Shown here: in pieces, positions 20,076 to 31,600 of the stretch
How positions within the stretch are numbered: the first letter of the stretch is position 1
How the letters are laid out: every line of letters begins with the position of its first letter
From: Pseudoips prasinana
Lineage: Eukaryota; Arthropoda; Insecta; Lepidoptera; Nolidae
Assembly: GCA_951640165.1 (NCBI GenBank)
Contig: OX621241.1
Location: 5,838,001-5,902,000 of the forward strand
DNA: 64,000 nucleotides
Reading direction: 5' to 3'
Position numbers and translations under genes: made by a program
The notes under the pieces: model-generated
Seen by the model: the letters and a program-made list of their open reading frames with translations, nothing else
Databases searched by the model: none
What the model was told of the DNA's origin: nothing

Positions 20076-20400
20076 TATAATAAAATCTAATACAAATAAA
20101 TCAATACTTAGGATCCCTCACCAAAATGTTACAATCAATTTTGTATGCAAAAAGTGTCGAGTGTATCTATGCAAATCATCCAATATTAAATACAAAATTA
20201 AGTTAAAAATAATCGAAACGAAATTATACAAATAATATAATGAAGGACTTTTATTCACATTCACTTTAATAAAAAAAAAACTAAAAAACACGCTTTTGTA
20301 GAAATCCAAACAAAAAAATGGAATATAAAAAAGAATATTATTTTGAAGATTATGTTATTGTAAAAATTGCTTGGGGTGCTTTTTAGATATTATCAGAATG

Positions 20401-20494
20401 ATAAACCTTCTACTAATAGCTGTCAATAAAATATTTATAACTATTGACTGGTGTCAATAGTTATAAATATAGACAGGTATGAGTAGAAGGTTTA
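20401..20494. repeat. inverted repeat in intron 4
   Basis: Inner perfect 18-bp arms (ATATTTATAACTATTGAC and inverse) around TGGT, and outer ATAAACCTTCTACT arms. A short unpaired stretch separates the two. Confidence 0.9.
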
Positions 20495-20626
20495 TTTTTA
20501 CAGTATTATTATTTATTTTACTTTTCTATAATAGCATGTATTTCTTCTGTGTGTTATGACTTCTTTCGGATTAGTACCACATATATTTTGTTTACATCGA
20601 TTATTACAATAAATAACAATAATAAT

Positions 20627-20672
20627 ACCACATTCCTTATTAACAAGATCACCCGTTAATAAGGAATGTGGT
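20627..20672. repeat. perfect palindrome, 18-bp arms
   Basis: Arms 20627-20644 and 20655-20672 are exact inverses with a 10-nt loop. Confidence 0.95.
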
Positions 20673-20846
20673 GAAACAGTAAAAGCGAATTCTTGTTATC
20701 CAAACCAATGTGATCAGTAGTTATAAGCACTGTAACTTTGGTGATTGAAATAAATCAGACGGGGTGTTGGTTCCACTCCCGTATTCACTGATCTTTTTGG
20801 TTTTATTCAAACCCCAGTAAAGGACCCTAGTCCTAGGGTTCTTCAT

Positions 20847-23640
20847 ATGGTGGCCCATGTTGGGTTTCCAGGACCCAACAAGTCCACGCGATCCACCGCC
20901 GACAAACCAGCATGGCAAGAAAGAATCGAGCGACGTATCTCAGCAGCTAGGGTGACCATCGGCAAGCTAATCTGCTTCAGGTCGGGAAAGAATCGCCCGA
21001 GAGTTATGCGTTATGTGACACAGGCATTCGCCGGTACAGGTACAATACCGCGTGATTATACTGCCTGTGTCACGGAACGCATAGACTACCTGAAGCAGAA
21101 AGTTTCTGCGTGGGCTAACCGTATACGGCGTTACAAAGAACGGGCGGATAGGTTTCACCAAAATCGATCTTTCCAAAGTGACCAAAGAAAAGTGTATCGA
21201 AGGTGGGAGGGAACTTCTAGTAGTGTGACTGATGGTTGTTTACCAAATATGGATGAAATGTCCTCACTTTGGAAAAATATTTGGTCAGCGCCCATACGTC
21301 ACACCGATGGACAATGGATTGATGTAGTTAAGCGCTCATGTGAACATTTGCAACCTATGCAATCTATTAAAATTACCCCCTCTGATGTGGGGAATGCGGT
21401 TCGTCCGACTCATAACTGGAAAAGTCCTGGGCCGGATGGACTGCATAATTTCTGGCTAAAGTGGTTGCGAAGCTCGCATGCGTGCTTGGCTACTCAATTC
21501 CAAGAAGCTATCGATTCTGGCTCCCTCCCACCTTTTATGACAAACGGTATCACTTTCCTGCTCCATAAAACTGGTAGTACCACGGATCCAAAGAATTATC
21601 GACCCATCACGTGCTTACCTACTATATATAAGCTCCTTACATCCATTCTGGTGTCAAAATTAAATGAGCATTTGTATGCCAATCACGTTTTAGATCCTGC
21701 TCAGAATGGATGTAGGGTTCGGTCCCGTGGTACTAAGGAGCTCCTCCTCATAGACATAGCCGTTAGCCAATAGGTTCGCAAAGGTCGAAGGAGTCTCTCC
21801 GCTGCCTGGATTGACTATAAGAAGGCATATGATTCGGTGCCCCATACATGGTTAAGACGGGTACTAGAGTTGTATTAAGTTGATGCAGCTCTATGCGCCT
21901 TTCTTACCTCGTGTATGGGACAGTGGACCACGGTTCTTCGTCTTTCAGGAACCGGAGTGACTCCTTCGATATCCGAACCTATAAGGATTGAGCGAGGCAT
22001 ATTCCAGGGTGACAGTTTGAGTCCCTTGTGGTTTTGCCTGGCCTTGAATCCTCTGAGCGCTGTGCTGAGGGATTCCGGGTTAGGCTATCGGTTGCGGAGA
22101 GGGGGTGAGACCATTTCTCATCTTCTGTATATGGATGACCTCAAGTTATATGCTCCGAATAAACCAAATCTGATATCCCTACTAAACCTCACAGAAAGAT
22201 TTAGCAGTGATATTGGAATGGAGTTCGGTGTAGATAAATGAGCGGTCATACATGTACAGAGGGGCAGAGTTGTAAATTCTGATAATTTACAACTCACCGA
22301 GAGTATGTCTCTCAGATCCCTCTCTGAAACCGAAACCTACAAATACCTTGGTATGTCTGAGTGTCTAAATATCCCAGACGGAGACATTAAGCAGTTGGTG
22401 AAGGAACGCTTCTTTAACCGCTTGACAAAAGTACTGAAAAGTCTATTGTCAGGTGGTAATAAAGTCCGTGCTTTCAACGGCTGGGTAATGCCTCTATTGG
22501 TTTACACCTTCGGCATACTAAGGTGGACTCAAACTGAGTTAGATGCACTGGATCGAAAAGTTCGGAAACGCCTAACGACGTACCGTATGCACCATCCACA
22601 CTCTTCACTAATGAGATTGTATATCCCACGGAAGTGTGGGGGTCGAGGCTTCCTCAATGCCAAGAACCTACACAACCGTGAGGTGTGCAATCTCAGGGAA
22701 TATTTCCTTGGTGTTGAGTGTGGGATGCATCGAGACGTCGCCGCCGTTGACAACGGACTCACGCCGCTCTCCTTGGCTAAAGAAGACTGGAGAAAGCCCG
22801 TCGTACTTAGCACTCGGGATCGAATTGACGTATGGAAGAGCAAGGTGCTTCATGGTAGGTTCCACCAGGTCCTACATAGTGCTCATGTGGACTTACAAGC
22901 ATCTGTGGCCTGGCTACGTTTTGGTGACCTATTTGGTGAAACTGAAGGTTTTGCTTGTGCAATTGCTGATGAAGTTGTCAAGACGAGGAACTATCGGAAG
23001 CACATCTTCAAGGACGTACCATCGACATTTGTCGGGCGTGTCACTGTCCCGGAGAGTCCATCAGACACATTGTTTCCGGTTGTTCCTATCTTGCCAACGG
23101 CGAGTACTTGCACAGGCATAACCAAGTTGCCAGGATTATCCACCAGCAGCTTGCTCTTCGGTATGGTCTTGTAGACTCCGAAGTGCCGTACTACAAGTAC
23201 GTACCGGAACCAGTTCTCGAAAGCGGTTGTGCCAAACTCTACTGGGACCGGTCTATCATTACAGACAGGACTATTGTGGCCAATAAGCCTGATATCGTTT
23301 TGGTAGACCGGTTGGAGCGCCGGGCATTTATTGTTGATATCACTGTCCCATTTGACGATAACCTCGTAAGAGCCGAGACTGACAAGTTGTCAAAATACTT
23401 AGATTTGGTTCACGAGGTTACCGCCATGTGGGATGTGGACTCAACAATAATTGTTCCGATAGTCGTCTCCGTAAACGGTCTCATAGCGAAGAGCCTCGAC
23501 CAACATCTTAAGAGGCTTTCGCTAGATCACTGGGTCAAGGGTTGGATACAAAAGGCGGCAATAATGGGAACGGCACGCATTGTGAGAAGGTTCCTTACGA
23601 TGTCGCCCTGACCACCGGCGGCCTAGGGCGTCAAAACTCG
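20847..23640 (+). pseudogene. R4/Dong-like non-LTR retrotransposon ORF
   Basis: Reading from about 20847 the frame encodes the pre-RT region (KPAWQERIERRISAARVTIG), then RT with NYRPITCLPTIYKLL, AAWIDYKKAYDSVPH, GIFQGDSLSPLWFCLALNPL and the catalytic YMDDLKLYA, then the thumb. After a frameshift near 23080 comes a restriction-like endonuclease (NKPDIVLVDRLERRAFIVDI, with PD...D). An RT followed by a C-terminal RLE in one ORF is the R2/R4/Dong architecture; WIDYKKAYDSVPH and YMDDLKLYA fit R4/Dong. In-frame stops at 21771-21773, 21876-21878 and 22239-22241 plus the frameshift inactivate it. The N-terminal zinc-finger region appears missing (5' truncation). It ends near an AATAATAATAAAAT run in sugar-transporter intron 4. 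Confidence 0.88.
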
Positions 23641-23904
23641 CCGCTGGAGGACCTCTATTTTTTTCATATTTATTTATATATTATTGTTTTCTTTTTTATT
23701 TCAATTTTATAGATATAAATATGTAAAAAATAAGAACTTTAAATAAATAATTTGCAATAATAATAAAATTTATTTTTCAACACAACATTCAGAGTTTGTA
23801 CATTAGATTAAGATACACAAAATGGTTCAACATTTTTTCTAAGATCAAACTGGTACAAAAGCAAAATAGTTGAAAGCGGTTCTGCTTTTTTAACATTGTT
23901 AGTC

Positions 23905-24415
23905 CGATAAGAGCCTGTGCACACCCCGTTTTTTTTAACGCGCCGTCAACGCGTGTTTGAGGAACGTACCTCGACGGCGCGCTTTTATCCCACGGAGCAG
24001 TTTGTTTTTGTTTGTATCGATACAAACGCGATGCTGACGCGCGTGTGTATCGCTACAAACGCGCGTCAACGTCAAAGTCAAGTCAAAAATCATTAATTCC
24101 GTAAAAAAATTACATTTATGTGGAATCGTCATATTTTTTTACCCTACCGTGCAGTGCATGACGTGGCAGCTACTGAGAAACTGCCAGAAAACTCAGTAGG
24201 AATCCTTTTTTAAAATAATATTTACTTAAGATTAATTACAATCATGTGTGTTGACTCAGAACAACTCAATCCCAAGCACTTTTAGCACTTAAATAATCAG
24301 AAATTTTGTTATATGCCCTGCTACACAATTTGGCTTTAATAATTATTTTAAACTTATTCGTAGACAATTCTCGTCAACGGCGCGCTTAAAAAACGTGGTG
24401 TGCATAGGCCCGACA
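23905..24415. mobile_element. GC-rich TIR element interrupted by a LINE tail
   Basis: The left end GCCTGTGCACACC and then AACGCGCCGTCAACGCG is matched by the inverse of the right end (CGTCAACGGCGCGC, GTGTGCATAGGC). The inner part 24075-24365 is the 3' tail of the LINE at 58586-59800 in reverse. The outer parts look like a non-autonomous DNA transposon; superfamily unknown. Confidence 0.65.
24075..24365 (-). mobile_element. LINE 3' fragment
   Basis: The minus strand repeats the AGGATTCCTACTGAGTTTTC, TGCACTGCACGGTAGGGTAA and CATTTAT tail blocks that follow the RT ORF at 59596, plus the last coding region. Confidence 0.75.
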
Positions 24416-24444
24416 TACATATATAATTATTGCAAAATACTCAC

Positions 24445-24569
24445 CACTGGACAAGCCAACTAGCAATCTTCCTAAAATGAGCATTTCTACAGAATTAGCT
24501 TTTTGGCACAGGAGAAATAGCACCGCACCGGCTATGAACAGCAGACTTGTTGATATTGTCGCCATTTTC
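24445..24569 (-). CDS. sugar transporter exon 4
   Basis: 125 nt, acceptor TTGTTCCAG, donor GTGAGT. It encodes KMATISTSLLFIAGAVLFLL (helix 3) and then VEMLILGRLLVGLSSG (helix 4 start). GRLLVGL is the SLC2 GRxxxG motif. The Arg-Lys before it, at the junction with exon 3 (NTLGRK), is the conserved loop 2-3 GR[RK] signature. Confidence 0.93.
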
Positions 24570-24639
24570 CTGGAACAAATGAAAGTTGAGACACTACTTT
24601 TGTTGAAGATGTCAGACAGTTATGAAAGTAGATGTAGTG

Positions 24640-25495
24640 AAGCATCTTCTACAGGGTTGCAAACCAACGTCTCAGCAGAGGTCACCCTGGTGGTTGCCAT
24701 CCATCTAGACTGCAGAATAAGTCTGCTTTTTTATTTATTTTTTCCAATTATGACAAATTAAACATGTGTTGCTCTGTTTAACTATTATTTATTTTACTAT
24801 AACAGAGAAACGACATTTAACTTTTATTTGGCGCAATAAAAGTAAATAATAAGCTAACAAAAAAGTGTGCCCGTATCTAAATCGAATCTTGGGCACTTTG
24901 CTGCCGTGCCGAGGCTCTGTAGGCAGTACAACATGCTATCAAAATCCGAAGCTATTGATATCTGCTCCAAGTTGGCACTATTCCGGAAGGACCTAAAGAA
25001 GATACTACTAACTATATCCAATAATAATAATTGCAATTAATTGTTTATATTTGTATTTAAAGTTTCGAGATTGTGATTTGTTCTAGTTTTAAGATTCCTT
25101 TATTTTTTGTATAATATATGTTTTAATGTTATTAATATCTAGTAGGCATTCTTATAAATTTATTTAGTATGTAACATGATTATATTTTATTAGTGTATAA
25201 ATTGTAGTTTACTTATAAGCTAATTTACGCAAGCTGTGGTCTCCTATAAGTGAAGAAGAACACTGCTTACTATCTTTTTGCATGCACTATTTTATCGAAT
25301 GTATTGTGTTTATTCTTTGTTGGAGATCCTTACATAAAGAAATAAATAAATAAAATATTTTTTCTAATATTTTTGACGCCTCAAAATGACAGCCATTAAG
25401 TCATACATAACATTCTGCAGTCTAGATGGATGGCAACCACCAGGGTGACCTGTGTTGGGACGTTGGTTTGTAACCGTGTAGGAGGTGCTTTAAAC
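24640..25495. mobile_element. 0.85-kb element with about 78-bp TIRs
   Basis: The left end (AACCAACGTCTCAGCAGAGG, CACCCTGGTGGTTGCCATCC, ATCTAGACTGCAGAAT) is matched by the inverse right end, with about ten differences. The interior holds a LINE-like 3' end with an AAATAAATAAATAAAAT tail. It sits in intron 3. Superfamily unknown. Confidence 0.7.
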
Positions 25496-25822
25496 AAAAG
25501 TTCAGAATTATGTTATTATATACTTTGTAATAGATGGAGTTATAAGACACAAATACAGAACCATATTATAATGCATTGACGTATGGCGGTACCAAGTTCG
25601 CCGAGACAGCTAGTATTTTATAATATATCTATATCGTGTATTCTTACATCTATATTAAGGTATTCAGGACATTATTAGAACTAGTCCCTGAGCCTAACTT
25701 AGTGATTACATAGATTCTGCGTATGACGACGGTCGCACTTAAATTCTACCGAATTCAACGCAGCTCTACTGGAGGATTTTTTATGACTAGGAGTAAAATC
25801 GAAATTTGGGGAGATCTGTGAA

Positions 25823-25839
25823 GGGGGGGGGGGGGGGGG
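25823..25839 (+). repeat. G17 homopolymer
   Basis: Seventeen consecutive G. The same length occurs at 49496-49512. Confidence 0.9.
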
Positions 25840-25927
25840 TATGTCAAGCTATGTATTTCAGTTTAGTGATGGTGATAATGATCGTTATTGTATGTAGTGC
25901 CTTGCAGATCTTTGTTAAAGCCGAATT

Positions 25928-26170
25928 GGGACTCTACCGGCTAGTCGCCGAACATCTTTTTCGTGAATGGGGTTCAAACAAATAAAGGTTAAAAATGACT
26001 TAATCAATCGTTAAATCAGAGTCAACGTTGACAATCAATTCTGGACCATTTATGACGTCACATGTGGTAATGGAAGCCGATTTAACGATTGATTAAGTAA
26101 TTTTTAACCTTTATTTATTTGAACGCCATTCACAAAAACGATGTTCGGCGACTTAGCCGGTAGAGCCCCT
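25928..26170. mobile_element. MITE family 2, copy b
   Basis: Same palindromic structure as 17583-17826, about 10-15% different by eye. It ends 49 bp from the last base of exon 3. Confidence 0.85.
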
Positions 26171-26218
26171 GCTAGGATATGAATGAAGTATTAAATGAAC
26201 CATTCTTATAAACCTCAC

Positions 26219-26379
26219 CTTCCGAGAGTATTGGCAAGTATAGCACCGAGAATAGACCCGGTGCACCCTCCTACTATGAAGATGGAAACTACAGAAGACC
26301 ACAACACATTCAGCCATGATTCGTCAAGGACCACACCGTAATGACTGTACACACTCTCGTTGCAGAACTGTTTTAATAC
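26219..26379 (-). CDS. sugar transporter exon 3
   Basis: 161 nt, acceptor TTTACAG, donor GTGAGG. It encodes the extracellular loop between helices 1 and 2 (VLKQFCNESVYSHYGVVLDE, with an NES N-glycosylation sequon as in GLUT1 loop 1) and helix 2 (VVSIFIVGGCTGSILGAILA, then NTLGR). It starts in phase 0 and ends two bases into the Arg codon shared with exon 4. Confidence 0.93.
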
Positions 26380-26443
26380 CTGTAAAGGACGTTATATAAT
26401 GTAAATAAAGAAGATTATCATCAAAGATTCTTAGGTAGCTTTA

Positions 26444-26690
26444 GGTCACCGTAGCCTAGTTGGTAGTGCTCCTGCCTACGAAGCTGGTGGTCCTGGGTTC
26501 GAATCCCGGTAGGTGCAAATATTTGTGTGATGAGCACGAATATTTGTTTCTGAGTCATGGATGTTTTCTATGTATTTAAGTATTTATCTATGTATATAAG
26601 TATGTATATCGTCGCCTGGTACCCATAGTACAAGCTTTGCTTAGTTTGGGGCTATGATGATCTGTGTGACATTGTCCCAAGATATTATAT
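26444..26690 (+). repeat. tRNA-headed SINE type 2
   Basis: Intact copy: A-box TAGCCTAGTTGGTAGTGC, B-box GGGTTCGAATCCCGG, tail TCGTCGCCTGGTACCCATAG. Confidence 0.82.
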
Positions 26691-26699
26691 ATATTATGA

Positions 26700-26965
26700 A
26701 GTGTGTAGCGTAGCGGCTAAGACAGTCGCCTCGCCGCTTCGTGTCCCAGGATCGATTCCCGCGCCAGACAACGTCTTTTTTGTGAATTGTAATTAACTCA
26801 ATTAATGCATGTGTTTTCTATTGTTGTTCATTAAATAAATAAATAAAAATTTTTGCGACACATAAATTATTGTTCTGAGTGTGGATATAATTTGTGTATG
26901 TCTATTATATGTTTGCAAAGTACCCCGCGACACAGGGATTAGATTCGCGCGATGCGGGCGTTGTC
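26700..26965 (+). repeat. SINE type 1
   Basis: Head GTGTAGCGTAGCGGCTAAG, altered B-box, normal tail. A stretch of about 85 bp ending in ATAAATAAATAAAAA is inserted between head and tail. Confidence 0.75.
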
Positions 26966-27003
26966 TTTTGAAAAGGAAAGGAAGTCAAATTTATTACGGA
27001 ATA

Positions 27004-27191
27004 TTGCCCGCATTAGGGAATATAATCCCTGTGTCGCGGGGTACTTTACAAACATATAACAGACGGACACAAATTACATCCAAACTCAGAACAACAATTT
27101 ATGGGTCACACAAATAGTTGTCCGGCGCGGGACTCGAACCCGCGACACGAAGCGGCGAGGCGACTGTCTAAGCCGCTGCGCCACACGTGCA
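27004..27191 (-). repeat. SINE type 1, inverted neighbour
   Basis: A full minus-strand copy with B-box inverse GCGGGACTCGAACCCGCG and head inverse GCCGCTGCGCCACACGTGCA. With 26700-26965 it forms an inverted pair. Confidence 0.82.
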
Positions 27192-27804
27192 GTCAAATAA
27201 CGTTCTTCAGCATAGAGGCCTTCTAGATTTTACACTTGCGATTAAAATGCCATTATTTACGCGTTAACGACCCATTATGTTTGTAGGTAAGGTTGCCAGA
27301 AGTCTATGAAGAGAGGAAAAATAACTTTAAGTCAGTAATGTGTGAGTGATGGCCGCGGTATTGCAAGAATCCATAGGGGACGATAACGCCTTAGCTTCAG
27401 TACGGTCGATATTATGTAGGCTGTATAAAAAAAACGTGTTAAAGCACACACGTTTTTTTGAACCACACGACTGAAGTAAAACTTAGATATTCGAAACGTA
27501 ACTGGCTATGTGAGAAAGAGAGAAAGAAAATGTGTGCTTGCACCTATCTCTCTCTCTTGCCCCTACAGTAATATACGAAACGACAGTCTCGTTCTATCTT
27601 CACTAACTTATATCTCCGCCTCAATTTCCGTTCGCCTCCCCCGACCACACTGTACGTAACGCTCTCGTCGCGCATTCACCAACTTACTCCCCAAGCCAAG
27701 CTTGCGTAAGAAGTTTTACTTCAAAAATACTATTATTAGGGTCGTGTATGAGACAGACCCCTCAATTCTCAAGTCTAACTTGCACTTGATTGTTTATTTA
27801 AAGA

Positions 27805-28000
27805 CTGCACGTGTGGCGCAGCGGCTAAGACAGTCGCCTCGCGTCTACGTTATGCGGGTTCGAGTCCCTCGCCGGACAACTATTTGTGTGACTCATAAAT
27901 ATTTGTTCTGAGTCTGGATGTAATTTGTGTCCGTCTATTATATGTTTGTAAAATACCCCGCGACACAAGGATTAGATTCTAGTGTAAGCGTTGTCTAAAA
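27805..28000 (+). repeat. SINE type 1
   Basis: CTGCACGTGTGGCGCAGCGG head, GCGGGTTCGAGTCCCTCGCC B-box, and the normal tail ending GTTGTC. Confidence 0.8.
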
Positions 28001-28228
28001 ACAAAATGAAAAGAGTTATTTAATTTATATTAAAGATAACCTTCCACTGTTTCTAGTCATTACTGAAGCGTGACTATTATAATCAACAATGTAGAAACAT
28101 CATAGTTGTATTTGGCTTTTAAAAACTCATAACTTTACGTAATCTATGATGAAATATTACGTACTTACTGCATAAAAATACCGTAAAGAAGTTGGAAAAC
28201 GACGGAGGAAAAAAGTGTTCTTACGTAA

Positions 28229-28369
28229 GTACAGACGCCAGCACATCAAGCTACCCCAATCTGCCAAATATCCCCAATTGAAAGTGAACCTTATGCTTAA
28301 GTCATAAAGATGAAAATCTATAAAAGAAATTTGACAGATTAAGGTAGGTGGATGTGCTGGCGTCTGTAC
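28229..28369. mobile_element. MITE family 1, copy d
   Basis: Intact 141-bp copy with perfect-looking ends GTACAGACGCCAGCACATC and the inverse; intron 2. Confidence 0.9.
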
Positions 28370-28380
28370 AAACTTTTATA

Positions 28381-28766
28381 TACAACATGTAACATAATTA
28401 ACGCACTTCCTGAAAATATCGTTTACTGAATCGATTTATATCATTTTTAATGTAGGTAATTTTTTATTCCAAAATAATTCAAACTACGGAAATTATTGTC
28501 ATATTAACCCTGTACAGTCAAAACGAATTGAACTGGACCGTAAGTCAAAGTAATAAGACTTTTAAAATCGCAGATTATTTGTATTCATACAAATCCCATC
28601 ATTCGATACAAAAGAAAGAATAATAAACTTCATTCCAAGAAACTTATTTAGTAAATAACAATGAATATACATGTCAAATAAAAAATTCAGTGTATGTATT
28701 ATGATTAAAACATAATATTCTAATTGGGGTGTCTGAGGGTGTGCGTTAATTACGTTACATGTTGTA
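28381..28766. mobile_element. MITE family 3, copy a
   Basis: About 386 bp with TIRs of about 25 bp (TACAACATGTAACATAATTA and the inverse of GTGCGTTAATTACGTTACAT). TA is repeated at both edges. A second copy is at 38853-39249. There is no coding capacity. Confidence 0.85.
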
Positions 28767-29010
28767 TATATATGATAGCAAGGCCAACGAGCAACTCATT
28801 CACCTGATGGTAAGTGATCCCCGCAGCCCATGGATACTCGCAACACCAGAGGAGCCGCAAGTGCGTTTCCGGCCATGAAGAGAGGAATAGGCTCGCTTCT
28901 TGAAGGTTGCCATAACATTCCAGATTGGAAATACCTCCGCAGTTAATTGATTCCACACATAGTGGTAGTGCGCATGCGCATGCGCATGTACATGGTACAT
29001 ATGGCATGTG
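28767..29010 (-). mobile_element. LINE 3' end
   Basis: Minus-strand copy of the tail seen at 8440-8825: inverse of GCAAGTGCGTTTCCGGCC, ATGAAGAGAGGAATAGGCTC and GTGATCCCCGCAGCCCATGG. Confidence 0.65.
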
Positions 29011-29286
29011 TAAAACAATCCCCTATTCTGAACATCAACTGTGTTCTCCTTAAATATTAAACATTATCGTGTGCCTGATCTCTCCCAGATCAGAGTGAGT
29101 TATATAAAGGTAGTTACATTTTCCTGCGCAGTTACTCGTGCCAACAAGGTTGGCTAGTCTCCGCTGAGATCGACATCATCTTGGCGAAGTGGTGATATAA
29201 CTTAGTTGTAATCTATAAATGGGTCAATTTATTTCTAATTTCGCTAATTACGACTGTATTTTCACTAAAATAAAGATGTATCTTAC

Positions 29287-29433
29287 CTTGGCAGGTGAAT
29301 TAACGACTCCTATATTATATCCCACGGGCAGGGAATTCCCAAGGGTTGTCACTATCCCCGCTAACACCAGGTAAAATGACCATCCCCCTCTATAGTCTTG
29401 CGATGTGGTTAATTTCTGATGCTCTGTCGTTAT
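29287..29433 (-). CDS. sugar transporter exon 2
   Basis: 49 codons in phase 0-0, acceptor ATCTTTTCAG, donor GTAAGA. It encodes a short cytoplasmic N-tail and then helix 1: YLVLAGIVTTLGNSLPVGYN followed by IGVVNSPAK. The PVGYNIGVVNSP stretch is the SLC2 helix 1 motif (QFGYNTGVINAP in GLUT1), with Gly-Tyr-Asn-x-Gly-Val intact. Confidence 0.93.
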
Positions 29434-29701
29434 CTGAAAAGATATTTATATTATATTAAACATATTTTACTGTTAGAGAACCGATCAAATATGGACAAAA
29501 TCGCATGTTAATACATGTCCACTGAGTATGTTTCGCCGGATCGTCTCAACTGGGCCGTGTTGAAACCGGTCGCAGAGGATCCCGCTGGATTGTTTTTATT
29601 GGATCTTTTCTCACATTGGTTCCGGTGGTACCATAAAGTACGACCGTCCTTATTTATACACACAACTTTCACAGTGATAATAATATTGAATCATCATTGG
29701 T

Positions 29702-30062
29702 GGTAGCATTAAAGCGCGACCGTCGTTATTAACACAAGGTCCGTCATAATAATAATACCTTAATATAGACAGAACCATTGACAATATGTAGTAAACATAT
29801 GAGACTTGAACTAGATAATTAAACATAATCTCCTGACAATAACTTGATACGAGCTAGCTAAATATTTATTTTTATTTAAAAACTTCTTGCACATAATTGT
29901 ACAGAGGCGGACTTAATGCCAAATAAATATCATGCTATAATAAAATAAAATTTATAAATGTTTTCATACAATGTGTACCTAAATATCTATGTAACTACAA
30001 ACATGTTCTGACTATTTACAAGCGCTTTTTTAAAGTCTACGTGAATAAAAACCTTTTTTATT
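29702..30062 (+). repeat. dispersed repeat D
   Basis: Copy in the orientation opposite to 8871-9212: AGCGCGACCGTCGTTATTAA to GTCTACGTGAATAAAAACC. It carries a short insertion near 29885-29935. Confidence 0.7.
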
Positions 30063-30306
30063 TTTACCTATTTTTTAATCTCAAGACAGCATCATTCAGA
30101 CAAGATACGCTCGAATATACCTTAACGTAAAAAAATCGACAATGATTATTTGGACTGTATATTAACATTTTGACAATTAGGTACTTAAATAAACTTATTA
30201 ACTGAATCATATTAACATAATGTGATAAATTAAGCGTTAACTCTAAAAGACAACAAACCGCGAATGCATGTAAATACATACATGTACCCAGAAGTTAATT
30301 AATTAA

Positions 30307-30664
30307 TGTCCTCCTAGCCGAATTTCGGCCACGGCGGCCAGTCTCAATAGAGATTAGCCATCTGCGCAGGACATATTATAGTGCTCAAATGTGTGCGTAA
30401 ACACAGGAGCACTTTCTATTCCATCACTCTCATGATCCGATGGGACGCCTAGCGACACGACCGGAAAGAGGTCAGGTACAGGACCGACGGCTTTACGTGC
30501 TCTCCGAGGCACGGGGGTATAATGCCTCCAACTCCCAGACTTCGGGCTGATGCTGAGAAATTTTTCTTTTTACAGAAAAAATCACTTTTGGGCCGACACG
30601 GGTTTTGAACCCAGCGCCTCGTTTTCTGCGGGTAAACACGCTACCGCTAGACTAACGAGGCAGT
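30307..30664 (-). repeat. tRNA-headed SINE type 3
   Basis: Minus-strand copy. The B-box inverse ACGGGTTTTGAACCCAGC and A-box inverse near GCTACCGCTAGACTAACGAG are both clear; the tail includes GGCCACGGCGGCCAGTC. Confidence 0.75.
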
Positions 30665-30737
30665 CAGTACCCAGAAGTAATTATGTATTAAACTAATAAA
30701 TTAACTATGTTATTAAAACCATGTTTTGGCTACTTTG

Positions 30738-31100
30738 AATGCACGTGTGGCGCAGTACTTAAGGTACTCACTACCACCTCACTGGTCCTTTAATTCGGGC
30801 TCGACCACCGCACAGGTCAAATATTTATGTGACCCATAAATGTTTGTACTATCAATTGCATAATATAGCTGGTTGCTCTCATCGGTCCGTAAGTGATCGG
30901 TGAGGTTAAGCAACTAGGTTCGCGGTCAGTTCATAGATGGGTGACCGTCAAAGTGGTTTAATTTCTGAGCGTCTCCGTGCTTCGGAGGGCACGTTAAGCT
31001 GTCGGTCCCGGTTGTAGTCATTAGACAACAGTCGTTAAGCCATGTCAGAGGCCTACTGGGCGGCTTGAACCACTCTAACACTAGGGTAACCATACGATAA
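30738..31100 (+). repeat. decayed type 1 SINE followed by a 5S-headed SINE
   Basis: 30738-30860 starts GCACGTGTGGCGCAG with a poor B-box. 30862-31100 has AGGTTAAGCAACTAGG and ATGGGTGACCGTC (5S-like boxes) and the TAAGCCATGTCAGAGGCCTA tail. Confidence 0.7.
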
Positions 31101-31524
31101 GTAAGTAAGTAATTGCATAATTGTAAAGTACACCGCGATACACCGATCTAATCATAGAGACAGGACTAGGGACGCTCTATCTGCAAGTTAAAGCAAGCTC
31201 AAGCCGTCTAGCCTAATATAGGTAACTAACAATTAAGTACCCGCACTAGAGGGCACCCCCTTTGGGGTTCGAACCCTCAATTCTGGGCGGTTACTGACTT
31301 AACAGTGGGCTATTTTAGGAACGTTTTGTGCAACCCCCTCTTTTCTTACAGATCTCTCCCGCTTTCTTTCTCTTTCTCTATTACATAACCCGGATATTAC
31401 GGACCACACCAGCTCTACTTTAGCTAGTCTGCTATCCCTTATCAAATAGGTACTGAAGTAAAAAATAACTTAATCTAGGGCGCATTCCAAAGAACTTAGC
31501 GGTAGTGATTCGAATACTACCAAT

Positions 31525-31600
31525 TAATATCGTAAAAAATACGTTTATGTGGAATCGTCAATATTTCTACCCTACCGTACATGACGTTATGAGGCAGTGA
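31525..31600 (-). mobile_element. short LINE 3' fragment
   Basis: Inverse of the tail blocks CGGTAGGGTA, GACGATTCCACATAAA and TAACG shared with 24075-24365 and 59690-59790. Confidence 0.55.
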
